Shown here in pieces: positions 24,193 through 31,274 of a stretch of 36,380 nt of DNA. Both the position numbers and the translations under genes were made by a program. Positions within the stretch are counted from its first letter, which is position 1; each line of letters starts with the position of its first letter. A model generated the notes under the pieces. The model was given only the letters and a program-made list of their open reading frames with translations. It ran no database searches and was not told the DNA's origin. The DNA comes from JAYODW01 sp038116745 (GTDB lineage Bacteria > Pseudomonadota > Gammaproteobacteria > Ga0077536). The stretch lies in the NCBI GenBank assembly GCA_038116745.1, contig JAYODW010000044.1:1-36380 (forward strand), in the 5' to 3' direction.

Positions 24193-25464
24193 TCATTCCG
24201 CAGCATGGGCGCCCAGCGAGAGCCAGTCGCCAATTTGTCCCGACGCTCGCAACCATTCGAACCAGCCTTCCCAGAGCGCCAGCCGAAGCTGCAACGCGTT
24301 GTCCTGTACCTCAAAGGTCTGCCTCATCTGGACCAGGTAATTCGTCGTGCTGAGTTCACCGGCTTGCCATAGGCGCCCGAGCTGATCGGTCTGCAGCTCC
24401 AGGCTCGGTTGGCCCCCGCGCTCCCACTCATCCCAGGCGGCATGAAGCAAGGTGTAACGCTCATGCGCGCTCAGCAAGCGCGCTTGCGCACGTCGAACGG
24501 TCGCGTCGGAAGAGAACTGCGCCTCGTTGCGTTGCGCCATCGCTGCCCGCACCTCGTTGTCGAAGCGGTTTCGGACGAACAGCGGGATCGAGATACTTAG
24601 CCCGATCAGCGATTCGTCCGCTTCTTCTCCGCCCACCAAACTCAGCGTGGGATCGGGGCGCTGGTCCTTGCGGCGAACTGTGACGAGCGCGTCAGCCAGC
24701 TCGACGCGGCGCTGCGAGGCAACGACTTCCGGCAGGCTTCTTACCAGCGCGATGGAACCGTCGCCCGAAACAGGCGAGTCAATCGACGGCGGGGTTACCA
24801 GCACCGGCCAGGCCATCGGGGGTGAATCGACGCCGAGCGCGCGCACTTCTTGCTGCGCCGCCGCCAGCTCGCCCGTTCGCGTGGCGCGTTGGATCCGGGC
24901 ATCTGTTGCCGAGAGCCTAGCGAGACTGAGATCGACCTGATTCAGGTCGCCGGCCTGGAAACGTCGCTCCGCCAGCGATTCGAACTCTGAGACCACGCGT
25001 TCGGAACGTGCGGTCAGGTCCTGGCGGGCGGCGGCGGTATGGTACCGGGCCAGACCGACCAGCAAGTCGGTGCTGACCGACCAGACGGCCAACGTGTAAC
25101 GCGCTTCTGCGACCAGGCGCTCACGCTCAGCTGCGTCGGATCGTGCAGAACGCTTTCCCGCCCAGTCGAGCGTCTGGCTGATCCCGATGGTCTTGGGGTC
25201 ATCTGCAGATCGTTGGACTTCCGCGCTGAGTTCAGGGTTGTACAGGGGGCGGGAGGCCGCGTCGCGCATTGCACCGCTCGCCTCAAGTGCGGCGCGCGCG
25301 GCTTGTACGTCCGGGTTGGTCAGCACGAGCGACCGGATGAAGCGTTGCAGTTCGACACCCGCCGGGTCGGAGGCGGGCACCGGAGACTCCTGGGCTCGCA
25401 GCGATATGGCCGGCAAGCTCAGGGTCGCCGCCACGAGGGCGGGCAGGATGGATCGTAAAGGCAT
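24193..25464 (-). CDS. czcC: CzcC-like outer-membrane channel (TolC family)
   Basis: The start at 25464 has GGAAGAG upstream and gives 423 residues with a signal peptide ending near SLRAQ. The TolC-type repeats are visible as two long helical arms. The first contains LVLTNPDVQAARAALEASGAMRD, and the second contains LVRSLPEVVASQRRVELADALV, followed by DPTLSLVGG and a beta-strand stretch. Such proteins form the trimeric exit duct of metal RND pumps. The gene stands 77 nt downstream of the CzcI-like gene and slightly overlaps the alternative czcB start. Confidence 0.88.
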   Translation of the reverse strand: MPLRSILPALVAATLSLPAISLRAQESPVPASDPAGVELQRFIRSLVLTNPDVQAARAALEASGAMRDAASRPLYNPELSAEVQRSADDPKTIGISQTLDWAGKRSARSDAAERERLVAEARYTLAVWSVSTDLLVGLARYHTAAARQDLTARSERVVSEFESLAERRFQAGDLNQVDLSLARLSATDARIQRATRTGELAAAQQEVRALGVDSPPMAWPVLVTPPSIDSPVSGDGSIALVRSLPEVVASQRRVELADALVTVRRKDQRPDPTLSLVGGEEADESLIGLSISIPLFVRNRFDNEVRAAMAQRNEAQFSSDATVRRAQARLLSAHERYTLLHAAWDEWERGGQPSLELQTDQLGRLWQAGELSTTNYLVQMRQTFEVQDNALQLRLALWEGWFEWLRASGQIGDWLSLGAHAAE

Positions 25465-25541
25465 AAGCGCTCTTCCAGAACGGGATTGCAATCGGCGTAC
25501 GCGGCTAAACGTCGCGCACGCCGGCGTTCAGAATGTCTGGC

Positions 25542-25883
25542 TTATGCGTTGGGTGGTGGCGTGGGTGGTGCTTGCGCGAAGTTCGCGACAGAGGTGGGAA
25601 CGTAAGCGATTTGGCGGCCGGAACCGCAGGCACTGAATGTGCCCAGTACGCTTGCGGTCACGACTGACGTATGACCATGACAGCAGTGTTCGCAGTGATC
25701 GTTGCTCGGCGTGTCGGAGTCCGTTTGCGTGCGTTTCGCTGACTCACTGGTTTGCTGCGAGTCGTTCAGTTGATGGGCAAGCGAATCCTCGTGTGGATGC
25801 CCCGCTTGCGCGATATCGATCGCACCGTCGATGTTCATCGTCAGCAGCGCGAGGATCGTCAACATGCACACACGTCGGTTCAT
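25542..25883 (-). CDS. CzcI-like small exported protein with His/Cys cluster
   Basis: The 113-residue product has a signal peptide (MNRRVCMLTILALLTMNIDG, then AIDIAQA). A Ser/Thr/Asp-rich middle is followed by a metal-binding-looking cluster DHCEHCCHGH, and the protein ends in PPTPPPNA. Small proteins of this design stand at the head of czc operons (CzcI / DUF2946-like) and are thought to modulate metal response in the periplasm. The start is 4 nt from the CDF gene stop. The identification rests on size, context and the His/Cys cluster, not on a strong motif. Confidence 0.7.
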   Translation of the reverse strand: MNRRVCMLTILALLTMNIDGAIDIAQAGHPHEDSLAHQLNDSQQTSESAKRTQTDSDTPSNDHCEHCCHGHTSVVTASVLGTFSACGSGRQIAYVPTSVANFAQAPPTPPPNA

Positions 25884-25887
25884 CTGC

Positions 25888-26559
25888 TTATGCTACCCGA
25901 CTTCCCATCAAGTTTTCTGAACGGCTATCGCATTTGAGGCGAATGGTGCCAAGTTCCGCGAGTGCCAGGCGCGTCACCTGGACGGCCGCGCGAACGTTCA
26001 GAGTCGCAATCAACACCGCCACGGCGAGGTCGGGCCACCGCGAGTTGCTCGCAAACACACCGGCCGCTGCCAGCATCACGGCCACGTTGCCGATTGCATC
26101 GTTACGCGAACACAACCAGATAGAACGGCGGTTACTGTCACCGCCCCGGTAACGGTAAAGCAGCACTGCTACAGCGACATTCACCGCGAGCGCCAAAACC
26201 GCCGTGCCGCTCATGACCACCGCGTCCGGCGCACTGTAGGTAAACGCACGGTAAAGCGCACTGCCAATCACCCACGACCCGAACAGCGCCATCGTCACGC
26301 TCTTGAACAGCGCGGCATAAGCGCGGTGGGCAAGGGACATGCCGAGCACTAGAAGACTGATCAAATAGTTGGCGGAGTCCCCGAAAAAGTCCAAGGCATC
26401 GGCCTGGAGAGAAAGAGAGTCGCCAACAAGACTCGCGACGACTTCGAACAGAAACATCGCAAAATTCGCGACGAGCGCGATCCACAGGATGCGCCGAAAC
26501 GATGTATCCGAGCCCGCTACCATTGGGCTCGGCGAGCAATCAGCACACCCAACCATCAA
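25888..26559 (-). CDS. Cation diffusion facilitator (CzcD-like) metal exporter, short form
   Basis: The 223-residue protein has a CADC motif at its N-terminus and about six membrane helices. Metal-site residues are visible in helix 2 (DALDFFGDSANY, Asp57 and Asp61) and helix 5 (SRNDAIGN, Asp154 and Asn158), the positions equivalent to the YiiP active site. It lacks the usual cytoplasmic C-terminal domain; only about 25 residues follow the last helix. It exports divalent metals from the cytoplasm in exchange for protons. The start overlaps the stop of the ArsR-type regulator gene (ATGA), so the two are translationally coupled. Confidence 0.87.
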   Translation of the reverse strand: MMVGCADCSPSPMVAGSDTSFRRILWIALVANFAMFLFEVVASLVGDSLSLQADALDFFGDSANYLISLLVLGMSLAHRAYAALFKSVTMALFGSWVIGSALYRAFTYSAPDAVVMSGTAVLALAVNVAVAVLLYRYRGGDSNRRSIWLCSRNDAIGNVAVMLAAAGVFASNSRWPDLAVAVLIATLNVRAAVQVTRLALAELGTIRLKCDSRSENLMGSRVA

Positions 26560-26891
26560 TCGGTCTCCTCGCTTTCAGTCGGTTCGCCGACGTGCGCCAC
26601 CATGTCATCAATGACACAGGCGATGTGTGCGTCCATCGCCGAGTAGAACATCTGCTTTCCGCGACGCTCTGCGCGCAATAGCCGCGCGGCCTTCAGCAAT
26701 CGCAGGTGGTGACTGACGAGTGACGGCGAGGAATCCAGTCGCGCCGCGATGTCACCGACACTGATAGGCCCTTCGATACATGACAAGATGATTCGTAGCC
26801 GAGTGGCGTCCCCCATCAATTTGAAGACGTCGGCAAGTTGTCCGACGGTGTCCTCAGTCGCTTCAGGTCGCACTATGTGATGGCCGGGCAT
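26556..26891 (-). CDS. ArsR/SmtB-family metal sensor repressor
   Basis: The 111-residue winged-helix repressor contains LADVFKLMGDATRLRIIL and the recognition helix SPSLVSHHLRLLKAARLL. The C-terminal helix carries a full alpha-5 metal site, Asp87, His89, His100 and Glu103, spaced exactly as in SmtB. The Cys residues of the alpha-3 (cadmium/lead) site are absent (PISVGDIA). This pattern is that of a Zn/Co sensor, which agrees with the czc genes behind it. An inverted repeat 11 nt upstream of the start is the obvious operator, so the repressor should control itself and the whole operon. Confidence 0.93.
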   Translation of the reverse strand: MPGHHIVRPEATEDTVGQLADVFKLMGDATRLRIILSCIEGPISVGDIAARLDSSPSLVSHHLRLLKAARLLRAERRGKQMFYSAMDAHIACVIDDMVAHVGEPTESEETD

Positions 26892-26901
26892 CTTTATCCA
26901 A

Positions 26902-26949
26902 CATATGAATACATGTTCATATGTTTATTGATATCGCTGGTCGTGTCAA
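26902..26949 (-). promoter_or_regulatory. Metal-operon promoter and SmtB-type operator
   Basis: A perfect inverted repeat CATATGAA (26902-26909) / TTCATATG (26916-26923) with a 6-nt spacer resembles ArsR/SmtB operators. On the minus strand a consensus TTGACA -35 box lies at 26949-26944, about 20 nt upstream of the operator. The operator would therefore cover the -10 region and transcription start. Metal binding by the SmtB-like protein should release it. Confidence 0.7.
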
Positions 26950-27028
26950 CTGTCGATGATCGGATGCCGTGCGCGGAGAGGAAATACCGGACATTGGGAG
27001 CAGCGGAAACCGTTCCAGAAAGGTGAGT

Positions 27029-27048
27029 GCCACTTTTACCCAAGTGGC
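27029..27048 (-). terminator. Possible terminator hairpin after the DUF6573 gene
   Basis: Inverted repeat GCCACTT / AAGTGGC with a 6-nt loop lies about 33 nt past the stop of the DUF6573 gene, between it and the upstream edge of the metal operon. There is no clear T-run, so it may be a weak or Rho-assisted terminator. It marks the boundary between ICE backbone and metal cargo. Confidence 0.4.
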
Positions 27049-27080
27049 CAGGGAGAAGATGCCGGCGGCTGCCGGCGTGC

Positions 27081-27500
27081 TCAGTCCTCGTTCGGCAGCA
27101 GGATGGTCATGACCGGCTCGCCGTCGTCACCCGGGCCCACCACCAGCTTCAGCCTGGTGAGCTCGGCTTCGGTGGCTTCGCCGTTCCGCGGCACACGGTA
27201 GAGCTCGAACAGGAGCTCGGAACCCGCAGTGGCATTGGTCCGTGCAGCGTAGGCAGCCATGAACAGCACGTCCCACAAGCGACCGGACAGATCCTGATGG
27301 GTCTGTCGCTCGCTGTCGGCGTCGTCCCAGGCTACGCAGTCTGCCCAGGCACCCGCCGTGATGGCTGTTGGCCAGCGGAAGCCTGCCTGGCGGGCCATGG
27401 ACCCTGCATCGATTAAGACGCCGTCGGCCAGGGCCTGGGCGCGCGTGTAGACAGAAATGACCTTCCCGAAAAACGGGTGTTCACTCGGTTGATTACTCAT
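27081..27500 (-). CDS. DUF6573-like ICE protein
   Basis: I start at the ATG at 27500, with AAGGAGA 7 nt upstream; the longer open frame upstream covers the RadC gene in another frame and is not real. The 139-residue product begins MSNQPSEHPFFGKVISVYTR and contains ALADGVLIDAGSMARQAGFRWPTAITAGAW. This matches small accessory proteins of ICEs and plasmids of unknown function. Its mRNA leader (27507-27574) has a hairpin that hides the ribosome binding site, like those of the two genes upstream. Confidence 0.8.
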   Translation of the reverse strand: MSNQPSEHPFFGKVISVYTRAQALADGVLIDAGSMARQAGFRWPTAITAGAWADCVAWDDADSERQTHQDLSGRLWDVLFMAAYAARTNATAGSELLFELYRVPRNGEATEAELTRLKLVVGPGDDGEPVMTILLPNED

Positions 27501-27506
27501 CGTGGT

Positions 27507-27574
27507 TCTCCTTGGGATTGCGACCCCGGAGACGCACCTCCTCCCTGACGGGGAGGGAACGCCTCCCCGGCAGG
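27507..27574 (-). promoter_or_regulatory. Two-hairpin leader of the DUF6573 gene, ribosome binding site masked
   Basis: Read on the minus strand, an upper hairpin (27544-27574) has arms CCTG-C-CGGGGAGG and CCTCCCCG-T-CAGG, with one mismatch. It is followed by a second hairpin (27507-27532) in which TCTCC pairs with GGAGA of the ribosome binding site, with an inner GGG/CCC pairing. The same arrangement precedes the RadC and DUF3577 genes. Confidence 0.65.
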
Positions 27575-27597
27575 TCGATGGTTGATGACAGATGGGC

Positions 27598-28110
27598 TCA
27601 AAGGAGCCCACGTTCGGCAAAGGACACGCTCTCGCCGGCAGCGACGACGAAGTGATCGAGCACTCGTACGTCCACCAGCGCCAACGCGTCCCGCAGCCGC
27701 CGGGTGATCGCCTCGTCCGCATGGCTCGGCTCGGCGACCCCCGAAGGGTGGTTGTGAAAGAAGACGACCGCGGCTGCATTGAGCTCGAGGGAACGCTGTA
27801 CGACGACACGTGGATGAACCGAGGCGCCGTCGATGGTGCCCTGGAACATCTCCACCACCTGGATGACCCGGTGGCGGTTGTCGAGGAACAGCGCACCGAA
27901 CACCTCGTGCTTGCGGTCGACGAGCTTCAGTCGAAGGAAGGACCGTGTCTGCTCCGGACTGCCCAGCGCACGCCCTGCACGATGGCGTTCGGCGAGCACG
28001 GACAGCGCCAGTTTGATCACGGATTCCTTCTCCTCACGATTGAGTGCTCTCGGCTTCAGCGCATCGAATCGATTCGCGTCCGGGAACGACTCCGCGTCCT
28101 GGTTGTTCAT
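27598..28110 (-). CDS. radC: RadC-like JAB/MPN-domain protein of ICEs
   Basis: The start is the ATG at 28110, behind GAGGAG; the frame is open further upstream through the structured leader. The 170-residue protein consists mainly of the C-terminal RadC domain. It has the JAMM-type metal motif: Glu69 in HEVFGAL, then HNHPSG with His119 and His121, and PSHAD with Asp132. RadC-like genes are common on mobile elements, but their role is unsettled, and the classical link to DNA repair is weak. It lies between the DUF3577 and DUF6573 genes, each separated by a structured leader. Confidence 0.9.
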   Translation of the reverse strand: MNNQDAESFPDANRFDALKPRALNREEKESVIKLALSVLAERHRAGRALGSPEQTRSFLRLKLVDRKHEVFGALFLDNRHRVIQVVEMFQGTIDGASVHPRVVVQRSLELNAAAVVFFHNHPSGVAEPSHADEAITRRLRDALALVDVRVLDHFVVAAGESVSFAERGLL

Positions 28111-28113
28111 TAG

Positions 28114-28200
28114 GGTCTCCTCACGAAAAATGGGGAGACCGCCCGTCAGGGATGGCTCCCCGACGGGTTGAAGATGACCGGGTGACGAAGTCACCCGGTC
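28114..28200 (-). promoter_or_regulatory. Three-hairpin leader of the radC-like gene, ribosome binding site masked
   Basis: On the minus strand the first element is a perfect 11-bp hairpin (28176-28200, arms GACCGGGTGAC / GTCACCCGGTC, 3-nt loop) just after the DUF3577 stop. Next comes a CCCGTC/GACGGG hairpin (28142-28167). The last is a 7-bp hairpin GGTCTCC/GGAGACC (28114-28140) whose 3' arm contains the ribosome binding site. The last two correspond to the two hairpins before the DUF6573 gene. Confidence 0.65.
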
Positions 28201-28212
28201 GGTAGTGGCGGA

Positions 28213-28608
28213 TTAGGCGGCCTGCTCGCTGTAGAACGGTTGGCCGTCGACCTTCGCCCAGCCGACTCGCAACAGGCGAGCCTTCAGGCTGACTCCGATC
28301 TCACCGGCCTTGTCGCCGTTCTTGTAGGTGTAGGCTTCAGCGAACAGGTCGCTGAGCGTGAACCCCACGAGCACCTTGAGCTTGCCCTCGACGGCCGGCT
28401 TGAGCTGACGCACGATCTCCTGCGCCTGCCTGCCGGACACGCGACACTCGAAGTAGCTGTACTGGGCGTCGTCAGTGCTGCCCCGAAGAGCAGCGATGGT
28501 GACGCTCCAGAAAGGCGAGCCTTCCTTCGGCGTCACTTCCCGGACACGGTTCAGATAACCGATACCGGTGGTGTAGAGGTCGAAATACTTTGTATCTTCG
28601 TTGGACAT
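28213..28608 (-). CDS. DUF3577 / STY4534-family ICE replication-region protein
   Basis: The 131-residue protein begins MSNEDTKYFDLYTTGIGYLNRVREV and contains FWSVTIAALRGSTDDAQYSYFECRVSG, which I recognise as the DUF3577 (STY4534) family of ICEs and pathogenicity islands. The compact, beta-rich look and the FECRVSG segment suggest an OB-fold-like single-strand DNA-binding protein. That idea, and a role in ICE replication, are inference. The ATG at 28608 follows GGAGAA, which is held in a hairpin (28614-28644). Confidence 0.87.
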   Translation of the reverse strand: MSNEDTKYFDLYTTGIGYLNRVREVTPKEGSPFWSVTIAALRGSTDDAQYSYFECRVSGRQAQEIVRQLKPAVEGKLKVLVGFTLSDLFAEAYTYKNGDKAGEIGVSLKARLLRVGWAKVDGQPFYSEQAA

Positions 28609-28613
28609 GACGT

Positions 28614-28680
28614 TTCTCCTTCAAACGGAACGGGATCCGGAGAACGCGCCATCCCTGTCGGGAGCACATTCCCGGCAGGG
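28614..28680 (-). promoter_or_regulatory. Two-hairpin leader of the DUF3577 gene, ribosome binding site masked
   Basis: On the minus strand a hairpin at 28653-28680 has arms CCCTG-C-CGGGA and TCCCG-A-CAGGG with one internal mismatch. It is followed by TTCTCC (28644-28639) pairing with GGAGAA (28619-28614), the ribosome binding site, across a 19-nt loop. I recall that a structured RNA associated with DUF3577 genes has been proposed in computational surveys; this could be a member. Confidence 0.65.
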
Positions 28681-28780
28681 TGGGTTGAGTCGAGGTCGCG
28701 AACGACCTCTTCTGGGCTGACACCGTTGCCTTGCGGCGCAGGTGTGTGCATCGATTTCACAGCCCGACGATGCATCGGGT

Positions 28781-28810
28781 GTCACTGAGACCGCAGTGAC
28801 CACGGATGAA
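28781..28810 (-). repeat. Conserved hairpin, copy 2, after the parM-like gene
   Basis: Plus-strand arms GTCACTG (28781-28787) / CAGTGAC (28794-28800) are followed by CACGGATGAA. Compared with copy 1 at 19136 the second base pair has changed from C-G to T-A and the loop is one base longer. It starts 8 nt past the stop of the parM-like gene and precedes the DUF3577 leader. It may be an mRNA processing or regulatory structure. Confidence 0.6.
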
Positions 28811-28817
28811 CCCGGCC

Positions 28818-29834
28818 TCAGGTCGGCTCCTGACAGACGTAGCGCAAGTACTTGAGCATCCCCCGTGCGTTGGCGAAGGCGGGATGCGGCGCAATGGTCT
28901 GATTCGGAAACCAGTTCCGGATGTCCTCGGCGAGCGCCACGGCGCCGCCGCCCACAAACAGGATCCGCTCGAGCTCGGCGCCACGCCCAAGCTGCCGCTG
29001 CGTCTCGGCATGCAGCCGCTGGACGATCTCTCGGCGCCCATCACGAACTAGCTCGGCGACGTCGTGCGTCTTGCCGAACAGGCGGACGCTGCCGCTACGC
29101 ACGGCATCGTCGGTCGCGCGCTCGGAGAGCTCCTCGAGGTCGAACTTCGCGCGGATGGCTGCAGCGACCTGGCGTTTGAGATCCAGCAGACCACAACGCA
29201 GAGATCCGGAGCTGTCGTGGCGCACGGATTGGTCGGCGACCACCACGAAATCTGTGGTCCGTCCGCCGATGTCGATCACCGCGACGGGCACGCCAAGACG
29301 CTCGGCCTCGAGCTGCACGCCGCCGTTTGCCTCGGAGATGATGTGGTCGTACCAGGCCGCGAGCGCTTCCGGAATGACCTCGTGGAACGCAATCGCGGCC
29401 GGCAGCCTGCCGTCGATCGGCTGCACGGCCTGCTTCAGGCTAGCCCGCTTGCGCTCGATGAGCTCCAGGCGCTGGTCGCCGTCCTTGAGGTAGAAACTGC
29501 TGACCGGCAAGCCGGACACCGCATGCAGGGACTGACCGGCCAGGCCAGCTTCGTGCAAGGCATGCTGGACGATGGCGCGGTTCAGACCAGAGAAGGGATA
29601 GCCGTCGAAATGGGTCGGCTCGCCTTCAACCTCGCCGACGGCGAACAGCGTGTCGTCGGTCTCGTACTCGAACACGCGCTGTTCGCTGCCGTTCAGCCAG
29701 GTCACGTTGGAACGCCCGATCCGCGCGCGGGACGGGATCGCGATCAGGCGTCCGTCGGGCATTGCAACCTTGGTGAACGCAAAGCCATCGTCCAGGCCAA
29801 TGCTGATGGGGTTCAGGGTCTCACTATCGGCCAC
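28818..29834 (-). CDS. Actin-like ParM/StbA-family partition ATPase
   Basis: GTG at 29834 is preceded by GGAGG with 5-nt spacing and is the clear start (338 residues); the open frame continues upstream without meaning. The actin-fold motifs are phosphate-1 ISIGLDDGFAFTK, phosphate-2 VAVIDIGGRTTDFVVV and adenosine RILFVGGGAVAL. ParM-type proteins form filaments that push plasmid copies apart, using a DNA-bound adaptor. The gene directly upstream encodes a small protein with a ribbon-helix-helix-like segment, which fits an adaptor. In an ICE this would stabilise the excised, replicating circle. Confidence 0.88.
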   Translation of the reverse strand: MADSETLNPISIGLDDGFAFTKVAMPDGRLIAIPSRARIGRSNVTWLNGSEQRVFEYETDDTLFAVGEVEGEPTHFDGYPFSGLNRAIVQHALHEAGLAGQSLHAVSGLPVSSFYLKDGDQRLELIERKRASLKQAVQPIDGRLPAAIAFHEVIPEALAAWYDHIISEANGGVQLEAERLGVPVAVIDIGGRTTDFVVVADQSVRHDSSGSLRCGLLDLKRQVAAAIRAKFDLEELSERATDDAVRSGSVRLFGKTHDVAELVRDGRREIVQRLHAETQRQLGRGAELERILFVGGGAVALAEDIRNWFPNQTIAPHPAFANARGMLKYLRYVCQEPT

Positions 29835-29863
29835 GGTCACCTCCGGTTCGTCGGTCTTAGGGT

Positions 29864-30358
29864 TCAGCCGATCACCTTGCGGAGATGGGCAAAGGGCTTG
29901 GCATTGCTGCTCGTGCTGGGCGGCGTCGTTGGCGCCTCCGCAGAACGCGGCGCCGGCTTCTGGTCGCTGCCGCCGTTGTCGTGCGCGCCTTGCAGCCATC
30001 GAGAGAACGGTGTCGTTGGGACGGCGGGCTCGACGGGCTCAACGCTTTGGCTGCCGCCAGGCTCGCCGGTGCGAAGCCAGCGACCCTCCGCGAGGAACCC
30101 CTGCACCAGCAGCGACCGAATCCAATCCTGTCCCCGCTTGCGCTGCAGGTCGGCCAGCCGCCGCAAGATCAACCGTTCCAGCACCAACCCCGGGTCCAGG
30201 GTGATGCTGAGCCTCTTCGGCGTAGTGACTTCGGATACCGACACGGCGGCGCTCACGACGTTGATCGATGTCGTGATTATTCGGTTGGGAGAATTGGAGA
30301 CCAGAACAAACGTGTTCGGCCCCTGCAGCGCTTCGGGCCACCCAGACCAGGGCGTCAC
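29864..30358 (-). CDS. Putative DNA-binding adaptor of the ParM-like protein (ribbon-helix-helix-like)
   Basis: The product (up to 164 residues from a GTG at 30358 that overlaps the PFL_4669 stop) has a strand-helix-helix-looking core. It reads KRLSITLDPGLVLERLILRR then LADLQRKRGQDWIRSLLVQG, near residues 48-88. The tail is Pro/Ser/Thr-rich and ends in FAHLRKVIG. A short strand followed by two helices is the ribbon-helix-helix plan used by ParR/StbB adaptors. I do not recognise the exact family. The true start is uncertain; the first 40 residues may not be translated. Confidence 0.65.
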   Translation of the reverse strand: MTPWSGWPEALQGPNTFVLVSNSPNRIITTSINVVSAAVSVSEVTTPKRLSITLDPGLVLERLILRRLADLQRKRGQDWIRSLLVQGFLAEGRWLRTGEPGGSQSVEPVEPAVPTTPFSRWLQGAHDNGGSDQKPAPRSAEAPTTPPSTSSNAKPFAHLRKVIG

Positions 30359-31131
30359 CCGATGTTCGGCAATGCGCGGAGACTTGTCGGATCGGTGGTG
30401 GGGTTCGGGCTCGACTCACTCACGACCGCAGGCGCGTGCGGTGCCCGCCGGACACCCGCGAGGACGTCACCTGGCACTTCGCCCATGGCATCGATGGCCT
30501 GCAACGCCTTCGCCGTGCCGTGATTGACGTCGCGCCGCGTCACACCCAGGAATCGATAACCGACGGGACTTTGCAGCACGCGTCGCACAGTCCGTCCCGC
30601 ATGATGCAGCATGCCTTCTGCTTCATCGCGAGTGACGAGACCGACATGACGCGCACTCAGGATCTGGCACGCCAGTGCGTCGAATGCCCCGATCACGCGC
30701 GCGGCATGAAACGCATAGGGATTGCTGAAGTTGAGACTTACTCGCGACGGTTTGGTTGAGACAGGCAAGGCGACCTCGAGGGCGCCCATGCCTTCGAGCC
30801 TGTCCGCGATCGCCCGATCCATGTCGGAAAGTTCTCGCCCCGCCTGGTCCAACGCATCGTGGATCTTCAGCATCCACCAGTCAGCGTACGGATCGTCGGC
30901 TCGGGCGCCGTGCCAGACGGACCGAACGAGATTGGCAAAGCCGATGAGTCCGATGATGGCCGGCTTGTCTGCGCTGTAGCCACGGCCCTTCACAAGCCGC
31001 TGCGCCTGACGGGTCTGCAAGGTAAGAACCGCGCCACCACGAAGAACCCCGGGATCCTCGTCGGATTGCGCACGCTGTGCGCCGGACAGGGCCATTGCAG
31101 ATTCGGTCGTGGGTGGTCGGGTCACATTCAC
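30355..31131 (-). CDS. Integrating conjugative element protein, PFL_4669 family (TIGR03761)
   Basis: I take GTG at 31131 (258 residues) with GAGC about 5 nt upstream; an ATG at 31095 is almost as likely. The segment LTLQTRQAQRLVKGRGYSAD followed by KPAIIGLIGFANLVRSVW, and DDPYADWWMLKIHDALDQ, match my recollection of TIGR03761. These proteins belong to the ICE replication/maintenance block. No enzyme motif is visible. It is the first gene after the second AT-rich palindrome, 102 nt downstream of it, and so probably heads an operon running through the ParM-like gene. Confidence 0.86.
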   Translation of the reverse strand: MNVTRPPTTESAMALSGAQRAQSDEDPGVLRGGAVLTLQTRQAQRLVKGRGYSADKPAIIGLIGFANLVRSVWHGARADDPYADWWMLKIHDALDQAGRELSDMDRAIADRLEGMGALEVALPVSTKPSRVSLNFSNPYAFHAARVIGAFDALACQILSARHVGLVTRDEAEGMLHHAGRTVRRVLQSPVGYRFLGVTRRDVNHGTAKALQAIDAMGEVPGDVLAGVRRAPHAPAVVSESSPNPTTDPTSLRALPNIG

Positions 31132-31274
31132 ACGCGCTCGGTGTCCGATGAAATCGCGGCCACCATCAACGCACGGCAAGGATATGACTTGAAGCTCGAA
31201 CGCCCGCAGGCAGCGTCGTGCTTCCGGGATTGGATTATTACAGTGTAATAATCACGGGCGCTGAGAAAGTACGA
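31132..31274 (-). promoter_or_regulatory. Promoter region of the PFL_4669 operon with AT-rich palindrome
   Basis: This 143-nt gap separates the STY4528 gene from PFL_4669 and contains the second copy of the AT-rich palindrome. No terminator is obvious after the STY4528 stop. A promoter here would be controlled through the palindrome. Confidence 0.5.
31233..31253. promoter_or_regulatory. AT-rich 21-bp palindrome, copy 2 (putative operator)
   Basis: Identical over 21 bp to the copy at 19533-19553: arms GATTATTACA and TGTAATAATC around a central G. It lies about 100 nt upstream of the PFL_4669 start. Two identical copies at the heads of two ICE operons suggest a shared regulator. Confidence 0.65.

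Noticed and set aside
28176..28200. The perfect 11-bp hairpin after DUF3577 as a Rho-independent terminator
   Set aside because: It is not followed by a T-run, and the next gene's leader begins directly after it.
29064..30527. A 487-codon plus-strand frame
   Set aside because: It is antisense to the ParM-like, adaptor and PFL_4669 genes and crosses their boundaries, with no recognisable domain.
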